From assembly GCA_030604885.1 (NCBI GenBank), contig JAUVUZ010000005.1, positions 62,001-126,000 of the forward strand: a stretch of 64,000 nt of DNA, given 5' to 3'. The stretch comes from Alphaproteobacteria bacterium (GTDB taxonomy: Bacteria > Pseudomonadota > Alphaproteobacteria > Rhodospirillales > Rhodospirillaceae). The translations under genes and the position numbers were made by a program. The notes under the pieces are model-generated. The model searched no databases. It was not told the DNA's origin and saw nothing but the letters and a program-made list of their open reading frames with translations. Every line of letters starts with the position of its first letter. Positions within the stretch are counted from its first letter, which is position 1. This document shows positions 17,203 to 27,193 of this stretch, piece by piece.

Positions 17203-18204
17203 TCAGCGGCTGACCACCTGGACCTCGGTGGCGAGGCGCGCGTCGTCGAGCGACGCCAGGCGGTTGGCGGTCATGATCGACCGCAGGGTGTCCACGTATT
17301 TCTCGCGCCGCTCGGAGTAGCGGTCGAGGGTGGCGGTGAGTTCGTAGCCCGAGGCACCCATCGCCCGCTGCAGGCGGAAACGCTCGTAGGCGGGGTGGGT
17401 GTTGAGGTTGCGCACGTAGGCCGCCACCGCGCTCTTGACGCTGGGGAAGGCGCGGATGCGGTGGGTTTCGCCGCTGCCGCGTTCGGCCGGAACGATCCCC
17501 GCGTGGCTGTCGGACCAGGTCCACTGGCCGAACACCGCGTTGCCCTCACGGGCGAAGCGCGAGGTGCCCCAGCCGCTTTCCTCCGCCGCCTGGGCGAGCA
17601 TCAGCGAGGGCGGCACGCCGTCCACCCGCAGCAGCAGGGCGGCGAGGTCGTCGGGGGCGGTGCCGTACTTGGTCGCCAGCGCCTGGAGCCACGCGGCGTC
17701 GGCGCGGCCGGGGGCGGCGCCCGCGTCGATTTCGGCCTTGAGGGTGGCGAGGCGGCGGCGCTCGGCCTCGATCTCCGCGTTCACCTGCAACGCCATCGGC
17801 AGCAGGGTGCGGAAGAACAGGCTCTTCTTCAAATCCACGTCCTGAAGGTGGACGAGATCCTTGGGCAGGTTGCGCACCGCCACCGGCGGCACGTCGGCGG
17901 TGCCCCGGAGCACCGCGTCCCACTCGTAGCCCTGCGCCGCGAAGCGTTGCGCGAGGGCGAGGGACTCGGTGGGCACCACCGGGGTTTCGGCGGCGACGGC
18001 GGGGCGGGCGCTCGGCGGCGCGTCGCTCTCCGTCGCGGTCACCACCGCGATCCGGGGAATCGAGGCCGGAGCCTCGACCGGGAATCCGTGAAGCGCCGCG
18101 ACGCCGATCGACGCCGCGACGAGGGCGGACGCGCAGGCGACGCGCGGCCGTTGGCCCAGAACGTTAAGGCTGAATCCCGCCAATAACCCGATCTCCCATT
18201 GCAA
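17203..18204 (-). CDS. Bax-like glucosaminidase-domain protein (paralogue 2)
   Basis: This protein of up to 333 residues has the same domain as its neighbour: VPPSLMLAQAAEESGWGTSRFAREGNAVFGQWTW, YVRNLNTHPAYERFR, LDRYSERREKYVDTLRSIM. The conserved segment before it (VDLKKSLFFRTLLPMALQVNAEIEAERRRL) is also shared. The N-terminus is hydrophobic (ACASALVAASIGVAALHG), consistent with export. No ATG fits: the ORF start is TTG, and a second TTG at 18183 has GGGAG at better spacing, so the true start is uncertain. The 183 bases to paralogue 1 hold no other gene. Confidence 0.85.
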   Translation of the reverse strand: MQWEIGLLAGFSLNVLGQRPRVACASALVAASIGVAALHGFPVEAPASIPRIAVVTATESDAPPSARPAVAAETPVVPTESLALAQRFAAQGYEWDAVLRGTADVPPVAVRNLPKDLVHLQDVDLKKSLFFRTLLPMALQVNAEIEAERRRLATLKAEIDAGAAPGRADAAWLQALATKYGTAPDDLAALLLRVDGVPPSLMLAQAAEESGWGTSRFAREGNAVFGQWTWSDSHAGIVPAERGSGETHRIRAFPSVKSAVAAYVRNLNTHPAYERFRLQRAMGASGYELTATLDRYSERREKYVDTLRSIMTANRLASLDDARLATEVQVVSR

Positions 18205-18270
18205 AGTCGCACGTCAACATACCAACGCCCTTGCCCCGGCGCGGGGTTCCGCCGATTGGCGAAAATCGCG

Positions 18271-18819
18271 TCAAACGATCTGACGCACCCCGACCACCTC
18301 GGGGACATAGGTCTTGAGCATCTGCTCGACGCCGTTCTTGAGCGTCACCGTGGCGCTCGGGCACCCGGCGCAGGCGCCGCGCATGCGCAAATAGACGATG
18401 CCGTCGTCGAAGCGGTCGAAGACGATGTCGCCGCCGTCGCGCGCCACCGCCGGGCGCACCCGGGTTTCGATCAGCCTGCGCACGCGCCCGGCGACGCTGT
18501 CGTCGTCGTCCTCCGCCGCCGTCGCCGCCGTCGGGTGCAGAACCGCGTGGCCGCGCGACAGGTGCTCCACCAGCAGCCCCATCACCTGGAGCTTGAGAAC
18601 CTCCCAGCGCGCGTCGGCGGCCTTGGTCACCGACACCGCGTCGCCGCCGATCATCACCCCGGCGACGCCGTCGATCTGGAACAGCCGCTCGGCGAGCGGC
18701 GACAGTTCGGCCGCGGCCTCGGGGGTGGGGCAATCCACCGCCGCGCCCGGGTTCAGAACCCGCCCCGGCAGGAACTTCACGGTCGCCGGATTGGGGGTGG
18801 CCTCGGTCTGAATGAACAT
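18271..18819 (-). CDS. nfuA: NfuA-type Fe-S cluster carrier (NifU family)
   Basis: This 182-residue protein has an N-terminal Nfu domain (MFIQTEATPNPATVKFLPGR, with PLAERLFQIDGVAGVMIGGDAVSVTK). The C-terminal NifU-like domain has the cluster-binding CxxC in MRGACAGCPSATVTLKNGVEQML. It delivers Fe-S clusters to targets in the cytosol. The domain order and size match the alphaproteobacterial/mitochondrial NFU1 type. It stands alone, with 66 bases to the next gene downstream on the strand. Confidence 0.94.
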   Translation of the reverse strand: MFIQTEATPNPATVKFLPGRVLNPGAAVDCPTPEAAAELSPLAERLFQIDGVAGVMIGGDAVSVTKAADARWEVLKLQVMGLLVEHLSRGHAVLHPTAATAAEDDDDSVAGRVRRLIETRVRPAVARDGGDIVFDRFDDGIVYLRMRGACAGCPSATVTLKNGVEQMLKTYVPEVVGVRQIV

Positions 18820-18887
18820 CGCGCCGGCCTCCTCGCCGGTGCCCTGAGATATGGGGAAGAGGCGCGAGGGTCAAGTCTCAATCGACC

Positions 18888-19649
18888 TCAGCGTCGGAAC
18901 ACCAACGCCGCCGCCCACCCGGCGAAGACCGCGAACAGAATTGAAGCGAAAGCGTAACGGGCCGCGCTATACATGGCGAAATCATAGACATCGGCGGAGA
19001 ATCCGGTCTTCGACACGAACAGCGGCGTGATCTCCGCGCCGATCACTTGCCCCTCCTGAACGAAGTAGACTTCGACGGAGTAGGACCCCACCGGCACCGT
19101 CGCGGGGAGGTCCAGCTCGGCGCGGAACAGGCGATTCTCGAGGGTGGAGACGAGGCCGAGGGCCTCGGGGTAGAGGCCCGCCTGCTGCTTGATCCGCACC
19201 AGGGCGGAGCGGAAGCGGCGGCTCGCCTCCTCGCCCAGCGCGCGGCCCGAGCTGTCGGTGGCGGCGAGCGGCAGCGCCTCCACGCCGATGCCGTGGCGCT
19301 TGCGGATTTCCCAGGGCATCACCGCGTTGAGCGGCGCCGTCGCCGCCACCGCGTAATAGGCGGGAATCGCCGGGAACTCGGCGGCGTTGCGGTTCACCCA
19401 CACCCCCGCCACCCGCACCTTTTCGCGCACCACGTGGGTTTCGCGGGGGCCGCGCACCACCATCACGATGTCGCCCTTGCGGTCGTCGGTGGCGCCGAAC
19501 ACCAGCACGTGGGTGCCGGAAAAGCCGGTGGTGATGGCGACCAGATGGTTGGAGAGGTCCGCCACCACCGGCCGCGCCGCGCCCGCGCCGTCGCCCGAGA
19601 GGGCGAGCAGGCCGAGGCAGGCGAGGAGGGGTGACAGCAGCTTGCGCAT
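18888..19649 (-). CDS. TIGR02186 family membrane-anchored protein
   Basis: This 253-residue protein has an N-terminal signal segment (LLSPLLACLGLLALSGDGAGA) and one C-terminal transmembrane helix (YAFASILFAVFAGWAAALVF). The body has DLSNHLVAITTGFSGTHVLVFGA and GDIVMVVRGPRETHVVREK, typical of the alphaproteobacterial TIGR02186 family, whose function is unknown. The start MRKLLSPLL overlaps the TauE/SafE stop by 4 bases. That is the usual pairing of this family and suggests a joint role in anion or sulfur-compound export. Confidence 0.85.
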   Translation of the reverse strand: MRKLLSPLLACLGLLALSGDGAGAARPVVADLSNHLVAITTGFSGTHVLVFGATDDRKGDIVMVVRGPRETHVVREKVRVAGVWVNRNAAEFPAIPAYYAVAATAPLNAVMPWEIRKRHGIGVEALPLAATDSSGRALGEEASRRFRSALVRIKQQAGLYPEALGLVSTLENRLFRAELDLPATVPVGSYSVEVYFVQEGQVIGAEITPLFVSKTGFSADVYDFAMYSAARYAFASILFAVFAGWAAALVFRR

Positions 19650-20569
19650 CACGACCTCACCACCACCACCGAATAGGGGTCCTCGGGCGTGGCGATCAGC
19701 TCGCCCACCAGCCCCGAGCACACCCCCAGCACCAGCAGCGCCAGCAGGATGCGCAGGTTGCGGCCGCCGATCCGGGCGCCCGCCCGCGCCCCCCACTGGG
19801 CGCCGACGATGCCGCCCGCGATCAGCAGCAGGGTCAGCACCGCGTCGACGTTGTGGTTGAGCGTCGCCTGCATGAAGGTGGTGGCGACGGTGACGAAAAT
19901 GATCTGAAACAGCGAGGTGCCGATCACCACCTGGGTCGGCATGCCGAGCAGGTAGATCATCGCCGGGACCATGATGAAGCCGCCGCCGACGCCCATGATC
20001 GCCACCAGGATGCCGACCGCCACCCCCATCCCCAGCGGCAGCACCGCCGAGACATACAGCCCCGACTTCGGGAACCGCATCGGCCACGGCAGGCGCGCCG
20101 CCCAGGCGAAGTTGTCCGGCCCGCGCGGCTTGCTCGCCGCCGGGCGGCGGCGGATCAGCGAGACCACGCTCTCCACCAGCATCAGCCCGCCCACCGAGGC
20201 GAGGAAGATGACGTAGGACAGGCGGATGGTGAGGTCGATCTGGCCGACCGTCTTCAGCAGGTTGAACAGCAGCACGCCGAGGCCGGAGCCGACCATGCCG
20301 CCCGCCAGCAACACGCCGCCCATCTTCACGTCCACGTTGCCGCGGCGGAAGTGGGCGATCACCCCGGAAACCGAGGAGGCGATGATCTGGTTGGTGCCCG
20401 ACCCCACCGCCACCGACGGCGGAATGCCGAGAAAGATCAGCAGCGGCGTGAGGAGGAAGCCGCCGCCGACGCCGAACAGCCCGGAGGTGAAGCCGACCAG
20501 CGCGCCCATGCCGACGATCACCACGGCGTCGACGGACATTTCGGCGACCGGCAGGTACATCTGGATCAT
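19649..20569 (-). CDS. Sulfite exporter TauE/SafE family permease
   Basis: This 306-residue permease has about eight hydrophobic segments and the duplicated glycine motif of the family (GFTSGLFGVGGGFLLTPLLIFLGIP in the first half, VAIMGVGGGFIMVPAMIYLLGMP in the second). The family moves organosulfonates, sulfite or similar anions across the inner membrane; the substrate cannot be told from sequence. It is coupled to the TIGR02186 gene by a 4-base overlap. A DUF2333 gene lies 25 bases upstream. Confidence 0.9.
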   Translation of the reverse strand: MIQMYLPVAEMSVDAVVIVGMGALVGFTSGLFGVGGGFLLTPLLIFLGIPPSVAVGSGTNQIIASSVSGVIAHFRRGNVDVKMGGVLLAGGMVGSGLGVLLFNLLKTVGQIDLTIRLSYVIFLASVGGLMLVESVVSLIRRRPAASKPRGPDNFAWAARLPWPMRFPKSGLYVSAVLPLGMGVAVGILVAIMGVGGGFIMVPAMIYLLGMPTQVVIGTSLFQIIFVTVATTFMQATLNHNVDAVLTLLLIAGGIVGAQWGARAGARIGGRNLRILLALLVLGVCSGLVGELIATPEDPYSVVVVRS

Positions 20570-20594
20570 CTGCGCCCTCCGCCCGCCGCCGCCG

Positions 20595-21623
20595 TTACTT
20601 CAGCAGGATGTTGGAGACTTCCTGCAACTGGGTGCGCGCCCGCAACAGATAGAACCCCTGAGAGGCGAGATGGTTCGGGCAGACCTGGCCGTCCGGGTCG
20701 CAGTTGGCGACGATCAGCGGATCGAGGGTGGCGGCGATGCGGAAGGAGGCGAGCATCTGCTCCCACGCGCCGCCCAATTGCTTGTCGCGGATCACCAGCT
20801 CGAAGTCCTTGCCGAGCGCCTTCAGGATCATGTAGGTGCCGTAGAGCCGCCCCTTGGCGCGGTAGTAGACGTCGTCGGACGAGCGGTCGAACAGCAGCCC
20901 GCCGCCCGCCTGGATGCGCCGGTCGATCTGCGCCGAGGTCGAGCCGAGGTCGGAGCCGACGCGGTCGAGGGTGGAGATCAGGTTGTCGGCGCGGCGCTCG
21001 AACACCGCGGTGGCGGCGGCGAGGCGGTCGTTATAGCGGCCGAGGGCGCGGTAGGCGCCCATGTACTGGCTCTCCGACGAGGCGGTCGGCAGCATCGAGG
21101 TGGAGAAGTTGAAGATCCACACGTCGGCCGGATACTTCATCAGCCCCATGGCGGTTTCCACGTCCGGGTCGATCTGCGACGAGCCGCGGGTGCGCGCCAG
21201 CTGGTCCGCCAGCTCGGTGCCGAAGCGGGAGAGCGCGCTCATCATGCCGATCTGGAAGTTCGGCATGTTGTCGAGGGCGGCGGAGGGCAGGAAGAACGGA
21301 TCGTTGGCGCGCCAGCCGTGGCGGTTCACCTCGCGGTCGATCAGCGCCATGGTGGTCGCCACCGCGAGGGACTGGCCGTCGCGGATGTCGGGCGGGGCGA
21401 AATCCGGGTCGTCGTCGACGCGGTGGGTCATCGCCATGCCGATGGGGTAGTAGAGCACGCAGACGGCCACCAGCGCCGCCACCGTCCACTTCGCCGCGCG
21501 CCAGTGCCCCGGCCCGCGATTGAGGCGGGAGACGCCGCTCTTGAGTCCCTCGCCGGTGCAGCGGCGGCGCAGGCCGTCCCACCCCCGGCGGGCGTGGGCG
21601 CCCAGGTCCTCGAAAAACGGCAT
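20595..21623 (-). CDS. DUF2333 family membrane-anchored protein
   Basis: This 342-residue protein has one N-terminal transmembrane helix (WTVAALVAVCVLYYPIGMAM, about residues 46-65). The large soluble domain has DREVNRHGWRANDPFFLPSAALDNMPNFQIGMM and LYGTYMILKALGKDFE, matching DUF2333. No reaction is known for the family. The topology suggests a periplasmic body. It lies between trpS and the TauE/SafE gene on the same strand, 40 bases from trpS. Confidence 0.85.
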   Translation of the reverse strand: MPFFEDLGAHARRGWDGLRRRCTGEGLKSGVSRLNRGPGHWRAAKWTVAALVAVCVLYYPIGMAMTHRVDDDPDFAPPDIRDGQSLAVATTMALIDREVNRHGWRANDPFFLPSAALDNMPNFQIGMMSALSRFGTELADQLARTRGSSQIDPDVETAMGLMKYPADVWIFNFSTSMLPTASSESQYMGAYRALGRYNDRLAAATAVFERRADNLISTLDRVGSDLGSTSAQIDRRIQAGGGLLFDRSSDDVYYRAKGRLYGTYMILKALGKDFELVIRDKQLGGAWEQMLASFRIAATLDPLIVANCDPDGQVCPNHLASQGFYLLRARTQLQEVSNILLK

Positions 21624-21663
21624 GCGGAGCCTCCTCTTCTGCGTGTTCTCCGGGTCGGCCGCC

Positions 21664-22662
21664 TCACGGACGGAGGAAGCCCACCACCTCGTAAACCTCG
21701 TCCATCACCGGCTTCGCCAGCGCCGCCGCCTTGGCGCCGCCCTCGCGCAGGAGTCCGTCCACATAGGCGGGATCGTTGCGCAGGCGGGTCATCTCGGCGT
21801 TGATCGGGCCGAGCTTGGCCACCGCCGCGTCGGCGAGCTTGCCCTTGAAGTCGGCGAACGGCAGGCCGCCCACGTCGGCGATCGCCTGATCGAGGGTCTT
21901 GTCCAGCAGCGCGGCGTAGATGCCGAGCAGGTTCGCCGCCTCCGGCCGTCCCACCAGGCCCTCGGTCGTCTCGGGCAGGGGGTTGGGGTCGGTCTTGGCC
22001 TTGCGGATCTTGAGGGCGATGGTGTCGGCGTCGTCGGTCATGTTGATGCGCGAATAGTCCGAGGGGTCGGACTTGCTCATCTTCTTCTCGCCGTCGCGCA
22101 GCGACATCACCCGCGTCGCGGTGCCGAAGATCAGCGGCTCGGGCAGGGGAAACACCTCGCGGCCGAAATCGGTGTTGAACTTCTGCGCCACGTCGCGGGT
22201 CAGCTCCAGGTGCTGCTTCTGGTCCTCGCCCACCGGCACGTGGGTGGCCTTGTAGGCGAGGATGTCGGCGGCCATCAGACAGGGGTAGGCGAACAGCCCG
22301 ACCGAGACGTTCTCGCGGTTCTTGCCCGCCTTTTCCTTGAACTGGGTCATGCGGTTGAGCCAGCCCATGCGCGCCACGCAGTTGAACACCCAGGCGAGCT
22401 CGGCGTGCGCCGCCACCTGGCTCTGGTTGAACAGCACGTTCTTCGCCGGGTCGATGCCCGCGGCGATCATTCCGGCGGCGAGTTCGCGCGTCGTCGCGCG
22501 CAGCTCGGCGGGATCCTGCCACACCGTGATCGCGTGCATGTCGACCATGCAGAAGATGCACTCGTACTCGTGCTGCAACGCGACCCAGTTCTTCATCGCG
22601 CCGAGATAGTTGCCGAGATGAAGATTGCCCGAGGGCTGGATGCCCGAAAAAATCCGTTTCAT
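21664..22662 (-). CDS. trpS: Tryptophanyl-tRNA synthetase
   Basis: This 332-residue class I synthetase charges tRNA-Trp. The HIGH-like motif is in [20 protein letters not shown] and the KMSKS motif in [29 protein letters not shown] lines the active site. The length is typical. It follows murJ in the conserved glnD-murJ-trpS order but has its own predicted promoter in the 107-base gap. Confidence 0.98.
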   Translation of the reverse strand: MKRIFSGIQPSGNLHLGNYLGAMKNWVALQHEYECIFCMVDMHAITVWQDPAELRATTRELAAGMIAAGIDPAKNVLFNQSQVAAHAELAWVFNCVARMGWLNRMTQFKEKAGKNRENVSVGLFAYPCLMAADILAYKATHVPVGEDQKQHLELTRDVAQKFNTDFGREVFPLPEPLIFGTATRVMSLRDGEKKMSKSDPSDYSRINMTDDADTIALKIRKAKTDPNPLPETTEGLVGRPEAANLLGIYAALLDKTLDQAIADVGGLPFADFKGKLADAAVAKLGPINAEMTRLRNDPAYVDGLLREGGAKAAALAKPVMDEVYEVVGFLRP

Positions 22663-22713
22663 GTCTGGAAGACTCTGCTGAAATTCGAAATCCGCCCGCG
22701 CGGCGTCCTAAAG

Positions 22714-22743
22714 GGTATCCCCCATTTCGCCGCGCAGGGTCAA
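22714..22743 (-). promoter_or_regulatory. Predicted promoter of trpS
   Basis: On the minus strand, TTGACC, 18 bases, then GATACC, with a predicted transcript start near 22707 and a ~45-base leader. The -10 box is a moderate match. Confidence 0.45.
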
Positions 22744-22769
22744 GGTTCCGCCCTCAATATAGTGACGAT

Positions 22770-24320
22770 TCAGCCGCGCCGGAGCGCCGCCTTCAACTCC
22801 GCCACGGTGGCGGCGCGGAACAGCCGCGCGAACCCCGCGTAGACCACCGCGCCCACCCCCACCCACACCGTCAGCTGGCCCCAGGCGGGCAGCGCCGCGA
22901 GGCCGGGCAGCGCGCCGCCCCACGCCTGCGCCGCCACCAGCGCCGCCGCCATCGCCACCGCCGCGGCGAGGATGCGCGGCGCCCGGTCGAGCAGCCGCGC
23001 GTCGCAGCGGAAGTGGCCGCGGCGATAGAGCACCCACCCCAGCAGCCCGGCGTTGATCCAGGCGGAAACGGCGGTGGCGGTGGCGATCCCCACGTGGCCG
23101 AGCGGCCCCATCAGCGCCAGGTTGAGCACCACGTTCGACACCAGGCAGACGGCGGCGACGCGCACCGGGGTGGCGGTGTCCTCGCGGGCGAAGAAGCCGG
23201 GCACCAGGCACTTCACCAGCACGTGGGCGGGCAGGCCGCAGGCGAACGCGATCAGCGCCGCGCTGGTGGCGGCGGTGTCCTCGGGCGAGAAGCGACCGCG
23301 CTCGAACAGGGTCTCGACGATCGGCAGCGCCAGCGCCGCCAGCGCGGTGGCGGCGGGCAGGGTGAGGAACAGCGCGAACTCGAGGCCGCGATTCTGGGTG
23401 TGGGCGGCCACGTCTTCCCGCCCGCCCTTGATCTGGCGGCTGAGCATCGGCAGCATCGCGGTGCCGATGGCGATGCCGACCACGCCCAGGGGCAGCTGGT
23501 TGACGCGGTCGGCGTAATAGAGCCACGACACCGCGCCCTCGGACACCAGCGAGGCGATCACCGTGTCCACCAGCAGGTTGATCTGGTAGACGCCCATGCC
23601 GACCACGCCGGGGAGAATCCGCCCGCCGAGGCGCGCCACGTCGGCGTTCCAGCGCGGCAGGGCGAGGCCCGGCCCCATGCCGCTCTTGCGGTTGTGGTGC
23701 CACAGCCAGAGGAACTGCACCGCGCCCGAGATCGACACCGCCCAGGCGAGCACGTAGCCCGGCCCCTCGCCGCTCCAGGCGCGGCCGTAGCCCACCGCCG
23801 CCACGATCAGGCAGAGGTTGAGCAGAATCGGCGCGGCGGCGGCGGCGGCGAAGCGGCCGAGGGAGTTCTGGATGCCCGACAGCAACGACACCAGGGCGAT
23901 GAAGAACAGATAGGGGAAGGCGATCCGCGCCAGCTCGCCGGTCAGCTCGATCTTGCCCGGGGTTTCGAGGAAGCCGGGGGCGAACACCGCGATCGCCCAC
24001 GGCATGATCACTTCCATCACCAGCACCATCGCCAGCAGCACCAGCGCCAGCCCGGCGAACACCACGTCGGAAAACCGCTTGGCCGCCGCCTTGCCCTCGG
24101 CCTCGAGCTTGCGCGCGAACAGCGGCACGAACGCGGCGGAGAACGCCCCTTCCGCGAACAGGTGGCGGAACAGGTTGGGGAAGCGGAAGGCGACGAAGAA
24201 CGCGTCGGCCTCGGTGCCCGCGCCCAGCATCCGCGCCAGCAGAACGTCGCGCACGAAGCCGGTGACGCGGCTGATCAGGGTGAAGCCGCCGACGGTGGCG
24301 ACGGCACGGTAAAGGCTCAT
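22770..24320 (-). CDS. murJ: Lipid II flippase MurJ (MviN)
   Basis: This 516-residue polytopic membrane protein of the MOP superfamily has about 14 hydrophobic segments. The N-terminal signature is VGGFTLISRVTGFVRDVLLARMLGAGTEADAFFVAFR, followed by RHLFAEGAFSAAFVPLF. It flips lipid II to the periplasm for peptidoglycan synthesis. The start MSLYRAVATVGG overlaps the glnD stop by 4 bases. The 1476-residue track ORF is an artefact that runs on into the glnD region in the wrong frame. Confidence 0.96.
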   Translation of the reverse strand: MSLYRAVATVGGFTLISRVTGFVRDVLLARMLGAGTEADAFFVAFRFPNLFRHLFAEGAFSAAFVPLFARKLEAEGKAAAKRFSDVVFAGLALVLLAMVLVMEVIMPWAIAVFAPGFLETPGKIELTGELARIAFPYLFFIALVSLLSGIQNSLGRFAAAAAAPILLNLCLIVAAVGYGRAWSGEGPGYVLAWAVSISGAVQFLWLWHHNRKSGMGPGLALPRWNADVARLGGRILPGVVGMGVYQINLLVDTVIASLVSEGAVSWLYYADRVNQLPLGVVGIAIGTAMLPMLSRQIKGGREDVAAHTQNRGLEFALFLTLPAATALAALALPIVETLFERGRFSPEDTAATSAALIAFACGLPAHVLVKCLVPGFFAREDTATPVRVAAVCLVSNVVLNLALMGPLGHVGIATATAVSAWINAGLLGWVLYRRGHFRCDARLLDRAPRILAAAVAMAAALVAAQAWGGALPGLAALPAWGQLTVWVGVGAVVYAGFARLFRAATVAELKAALRRG

Positions 24321-27193
24321 CGGTTGGCGGCTTTCGGCGCTTCGCGTTCGGAGGGGGGGTCGATGACGTCGAGCAGGCGGCGGCGGATCGCCTTGATCTT
24401 CTCGTCGTGCATCACCTTCATGCCGAACACGTCCTTGACGTAGAACACGTCGACGACCCGTTCGCCGTAGGTGGAAATGTGCGCCGAGTTGATCTGCAGG
24501 CCGAGGTCGCGGATCGCCGCGGTGACCTCGTAGAGGAAGCCCGGCCGGTCGCGGCCGTTGATCTCGATCAGGGTGTGGGCGGCGGAGGCGGTGTTGTCCA
24601 CCAGCACCCGCGGCGGCACGGTGAAAACGCTCATCCGCTTGGCGCCGCGCATCGGCCGCTGGGCAATCTCGCGGGCGAGGTGAACCTCGCCCTTCAGCAC
24701 CCGGGCGACGGCGCGCTCGATGCGGTCGGTCTCGGTGTAGACCTCGCCGTCGAGGCCCTGGACGGTGAACACGTCCATCGCCGTGCCGTCGGCGAAGGTG
24801 GTGATGCGGGCGTCGAGGATGGTGGCGGAGGCCAGCACCATCGCCCCGGCGATCTTCGAGAACAGGCCGGGATGGTCGGCGGTGTAGACCAGCACCTCGG
24901 TGTGCGCGGTCTCCGGATTGGCGCGGCACACCACGGTGAGCTGGGCGCCGCTCTCGTCCGCCTCGCGCATGATCCGCGCCTGGCGCTCGTGCTCGTCGGC
25001 GGTGAAGGAGTGCCAGTAGGCGCGGTAGCCCCGGTCCACATAGCGCGCCGCCAGCTCGGCCGGCCAGTCCTTGAGGCGCTCGCGCAGGGTTTCCCGCGCG
25101 TTGGTCTCCTGCGCCGCCGAAACCCCGCCCTTGAGGCCGGAATCCGCGCCGAGGCCGCCGGTGATGCGGTCGAGGGTCTTGAGATAGAGCGCCCGCAGCA
25201 GCTGCGCCTTCCAGCCGTTCCAGATGTCCGGCCCGACGCCGCGAATATCGGCGCAGGTGAGGATGTGCAGCAGGCGCAGGCGCTCGGGGCTTTGCACCTT
25301 GTCGGCGAAGTCGGCGATCGCCTTCGGGTCGTCGAGGTCGCGCTTGAACGCCACCTTCGACATGATCAGGTGGTTGCGCACCAGCCACGCCACCGTCTCG
25401 GTCTCCTCGGCATCGAGACCGAGGCGCGGGCACAGCGCCTGCGCCACCCGCTCGCCCGCCACCGAGTGGTCCTCCCCCGACCCCTTGGCGATGTCGTGCA
25501 TCATCATCGCCACATAGAGCGCGCGGCGCGACTGCACCAGCGGGAACAGCTGGGTGGCGGTGGGCATGTCGTGGGCGTAGTTGCCCAGCTCGATGTCGTG
25601 CAGCATGCCGACGGTGCGGATGGTGTGCTCGTCGGTGGTGTAGACGTGGTACATGTCGTACTGCATCTGCGCCACGACGCGGCCGAAATCCGGCACGAAG
25701 CGGGCGAACACGCCGCACTCGTTCATCTTGCGCAGCGTGCCCTCGGAATTCTTGGGGTGCGCGAGAATCTCCACGAACAGCCGGTTCGCCTCCGGGTCGC
25801 GCCGCAGGCCCTTGACACGCCACAGCTCCTCGGTGATGCGCCGCGCCGCGTGGGGATGGATGCCCAAGTTCTGCGCCTGCACCGCGTGGAACAGCCGCAT
25901 GATGTTGCGCGGGTCCTTGGCGAACAGGTCGTCGGAGCCGATGTCGATGCGGCCGCGCTCGATCACGAAGCCCTCGGGCGTCACCCGCTTGCGCGACAGG
26001 CCGATGCCGAAGCGCGGACGGCGTTTGTTCTGCTCCTCCAACAAGGCGCAGAACAGCCGGGTCAAATCGCCCACCTCCTTCGCCACCAGGAAGTAGTGCT
26101 TCATGAAGCGCTCGACGTTCTTCTGCCCGGTGCGGTTCTGATACCCCATCCGCCGCGCGATCTCGGGCTGAAGATCGAAGGTCAGGCGATCCTCGGCGCG
26201 GCCGGTGAGGTAGTGCATGTGGCAGCGCACCGTCCACAGGAAGTTCTGCGCGCGGGTGAAGGTGCGCACCGCCTCGTCGTTCAACAGACCGCGCCCGACC
26301 AAGTCCTCCACCGCCTCCACGCCGTAGACGAACTTCGCGATCCAATAGAGGGTGTGGAGGTCGCGCAGGCCGCCCTTGCCCTCCTTGATGTTCGGCTCCA
26401 GCACATAGCGCGAGCAGCCGGTGCGCTCGTGGCGGTCGTCGCGCTCCGCCAGCTTCTGCTCGATGAAGGCGATGCTGCTGCCCGCCACCACGTCCTCGAA
26501 ATAACGGCGGCGCATCTCGTCGTACAGCGCGCGGTCGCCCCACAGCCAGCGGCACTCCAGAAGCGCGGTCTTGACCGTCGCGTCGTCCTTCGCCTGGCGC
26601 ACGCATTCGTCGGGCGAGCGGGTCGAATGCCCCACCTTCAGCCCCAAATCCCACAGCATGTACAGCACGTATTCGACGACGTTCTCGTGATACGCGGTCG
26701 CCTTGTAGGGCAGCAGGAACAACAGATCGATATCGGAATGAGGCGACAGCTCGCCGCGCCCGTAGCCTCCCACCGCCGACACCGTCAGGCTCTCGCCCGC
26801 GGTGCGCACGCCGTGGCCGAACACCCGCTTGGTCGCCAGCTCCATCAGCGCATGCAGAATCCGATCCACCAGAAACGCCTGGGCGCGCACCACCTGGGTG
26901 CCCGAAGCCGCCTCCGCCTCGAACCGGCGCCGAACCTCCTCCGACCCGTCCTTCAGCGCCGCCTTCAACGCCGCCAGAACCTGCGGCCGCGCCCGCGACG
27001 CCTCGCCCTCCGCCGCGCGCCAAACCTCCTCCAGCCGCTCCAGCAAAGCCGCCGAACTGACGATCTGTTCCGGATCTGGAATAACCGCGAGCACCTCCGG
27101 CGCCACCCCCGACGCCCCAAGGCGCTTGTGATCCGGGTCCCACTCGCAGTAGTCCGCCGCGCGCGGCGTCATCGTCGTCGTGTCCATGCGCAT
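24317..27193 (-). CDS. glnD: [Protein-PII] uridylyltransferase / uridylyl-removing enzyme GlnD
   Basis: This 958-residue nitrogen sensor adds or removes UMP on PII proteins. Domains in order are: nucleotidyltransferase with AVGGYGRGELSPHSDIDLLFL (~165-185); the GlnE-like middle; an HD domain with MMHDIAKGSGEDHSVAGE (~500-520); and two C-terminal ACT domains (TEVLVYTADHPGLFSKIAGA and LIEINGRDRPGFLYEVTAAIRDLGL) for glutamine sensing. ATG at 27193 and at 27187 are both possible starts. Downstream murJ overlaps by 4 bases. A long repeat region separates it from mutS. Confidence 0.97.
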   Translation of the reverse strand: MRMDTTTMTPRAADYCEWDPDHKRLGASGVAPEVLAVIPDPEQIVSSAALLERLEEVWRAAEGEASRARPQVLAALKAALKDGSEEVRRRFEAEAASGTQVVRAQAFLVDRILHALMELATKRVFGHGVRTAGESLTVSAVGGYGRGELSPHSDIDLLFLLPYKATAYHENVVEYVLYMLWDLGLKVGHSTRSPDECVRQAKDDATVKTALLECRWLWGDRALYDEMRRRYFEDVVAGSSIAFIEQKLAERDDRHERTGCSRYVLEPNIKEGKGGLRDLHTLYWIAKFVYGVEAVEDLVGRGLLNDEAVRTFTRAQNFLWTVRCHMHYLTGRAEDRLTFDLQPEIARRMGYQNRTGQKNVERFMKHYFLVAKEVGDLTRLFCALLEEQNKRRPRFGIGLSRKRVTPEGFVIERGRIDIGSDDLFAKDPRNIMRLFHAVQAQNLGIHPHAARRITEELWRVKGLRRDPEANRLFVEILAHPKNSEGTLRKMNECGVFARFVPDFGRVVAQMQYDMYHVYTTDEHTIRTVGMLHDIELGNYAHDMPTATQLFPLVQSRRALYVAMMMHDIAKGSGEDHSVAGERVAQALCPRLGLDAEETETVAWLVRNHLIMSKVAFKRDLDDPKAIADFADKVQSPERLRLLHILTCADIRGVGPDIWNGWKAQLLRALYLKTLDRITGGLGADSGLKGGVSAAQETNARETLRERLKDWPAELAARYVDRGYRAYWHSFTADEHERQARIMREADESGAQLTVVCRANPETAHTEVLVYTADHPGLFSKIAGAMVLASATILDARITTFADGTAMDVFTVQGLDGEVYTETDRIERAVARVLKGEVHLAREIAQRPMRGAKRMSVFTVPPRVLVDNTASAAHTLIEINGRDRPGFLYEVTAAIRDLGLQINSAHISTYGERVVDVFYVKDVFGMKVMHDEKIKAIRRRLLDVIDPPSEREAPKAANR

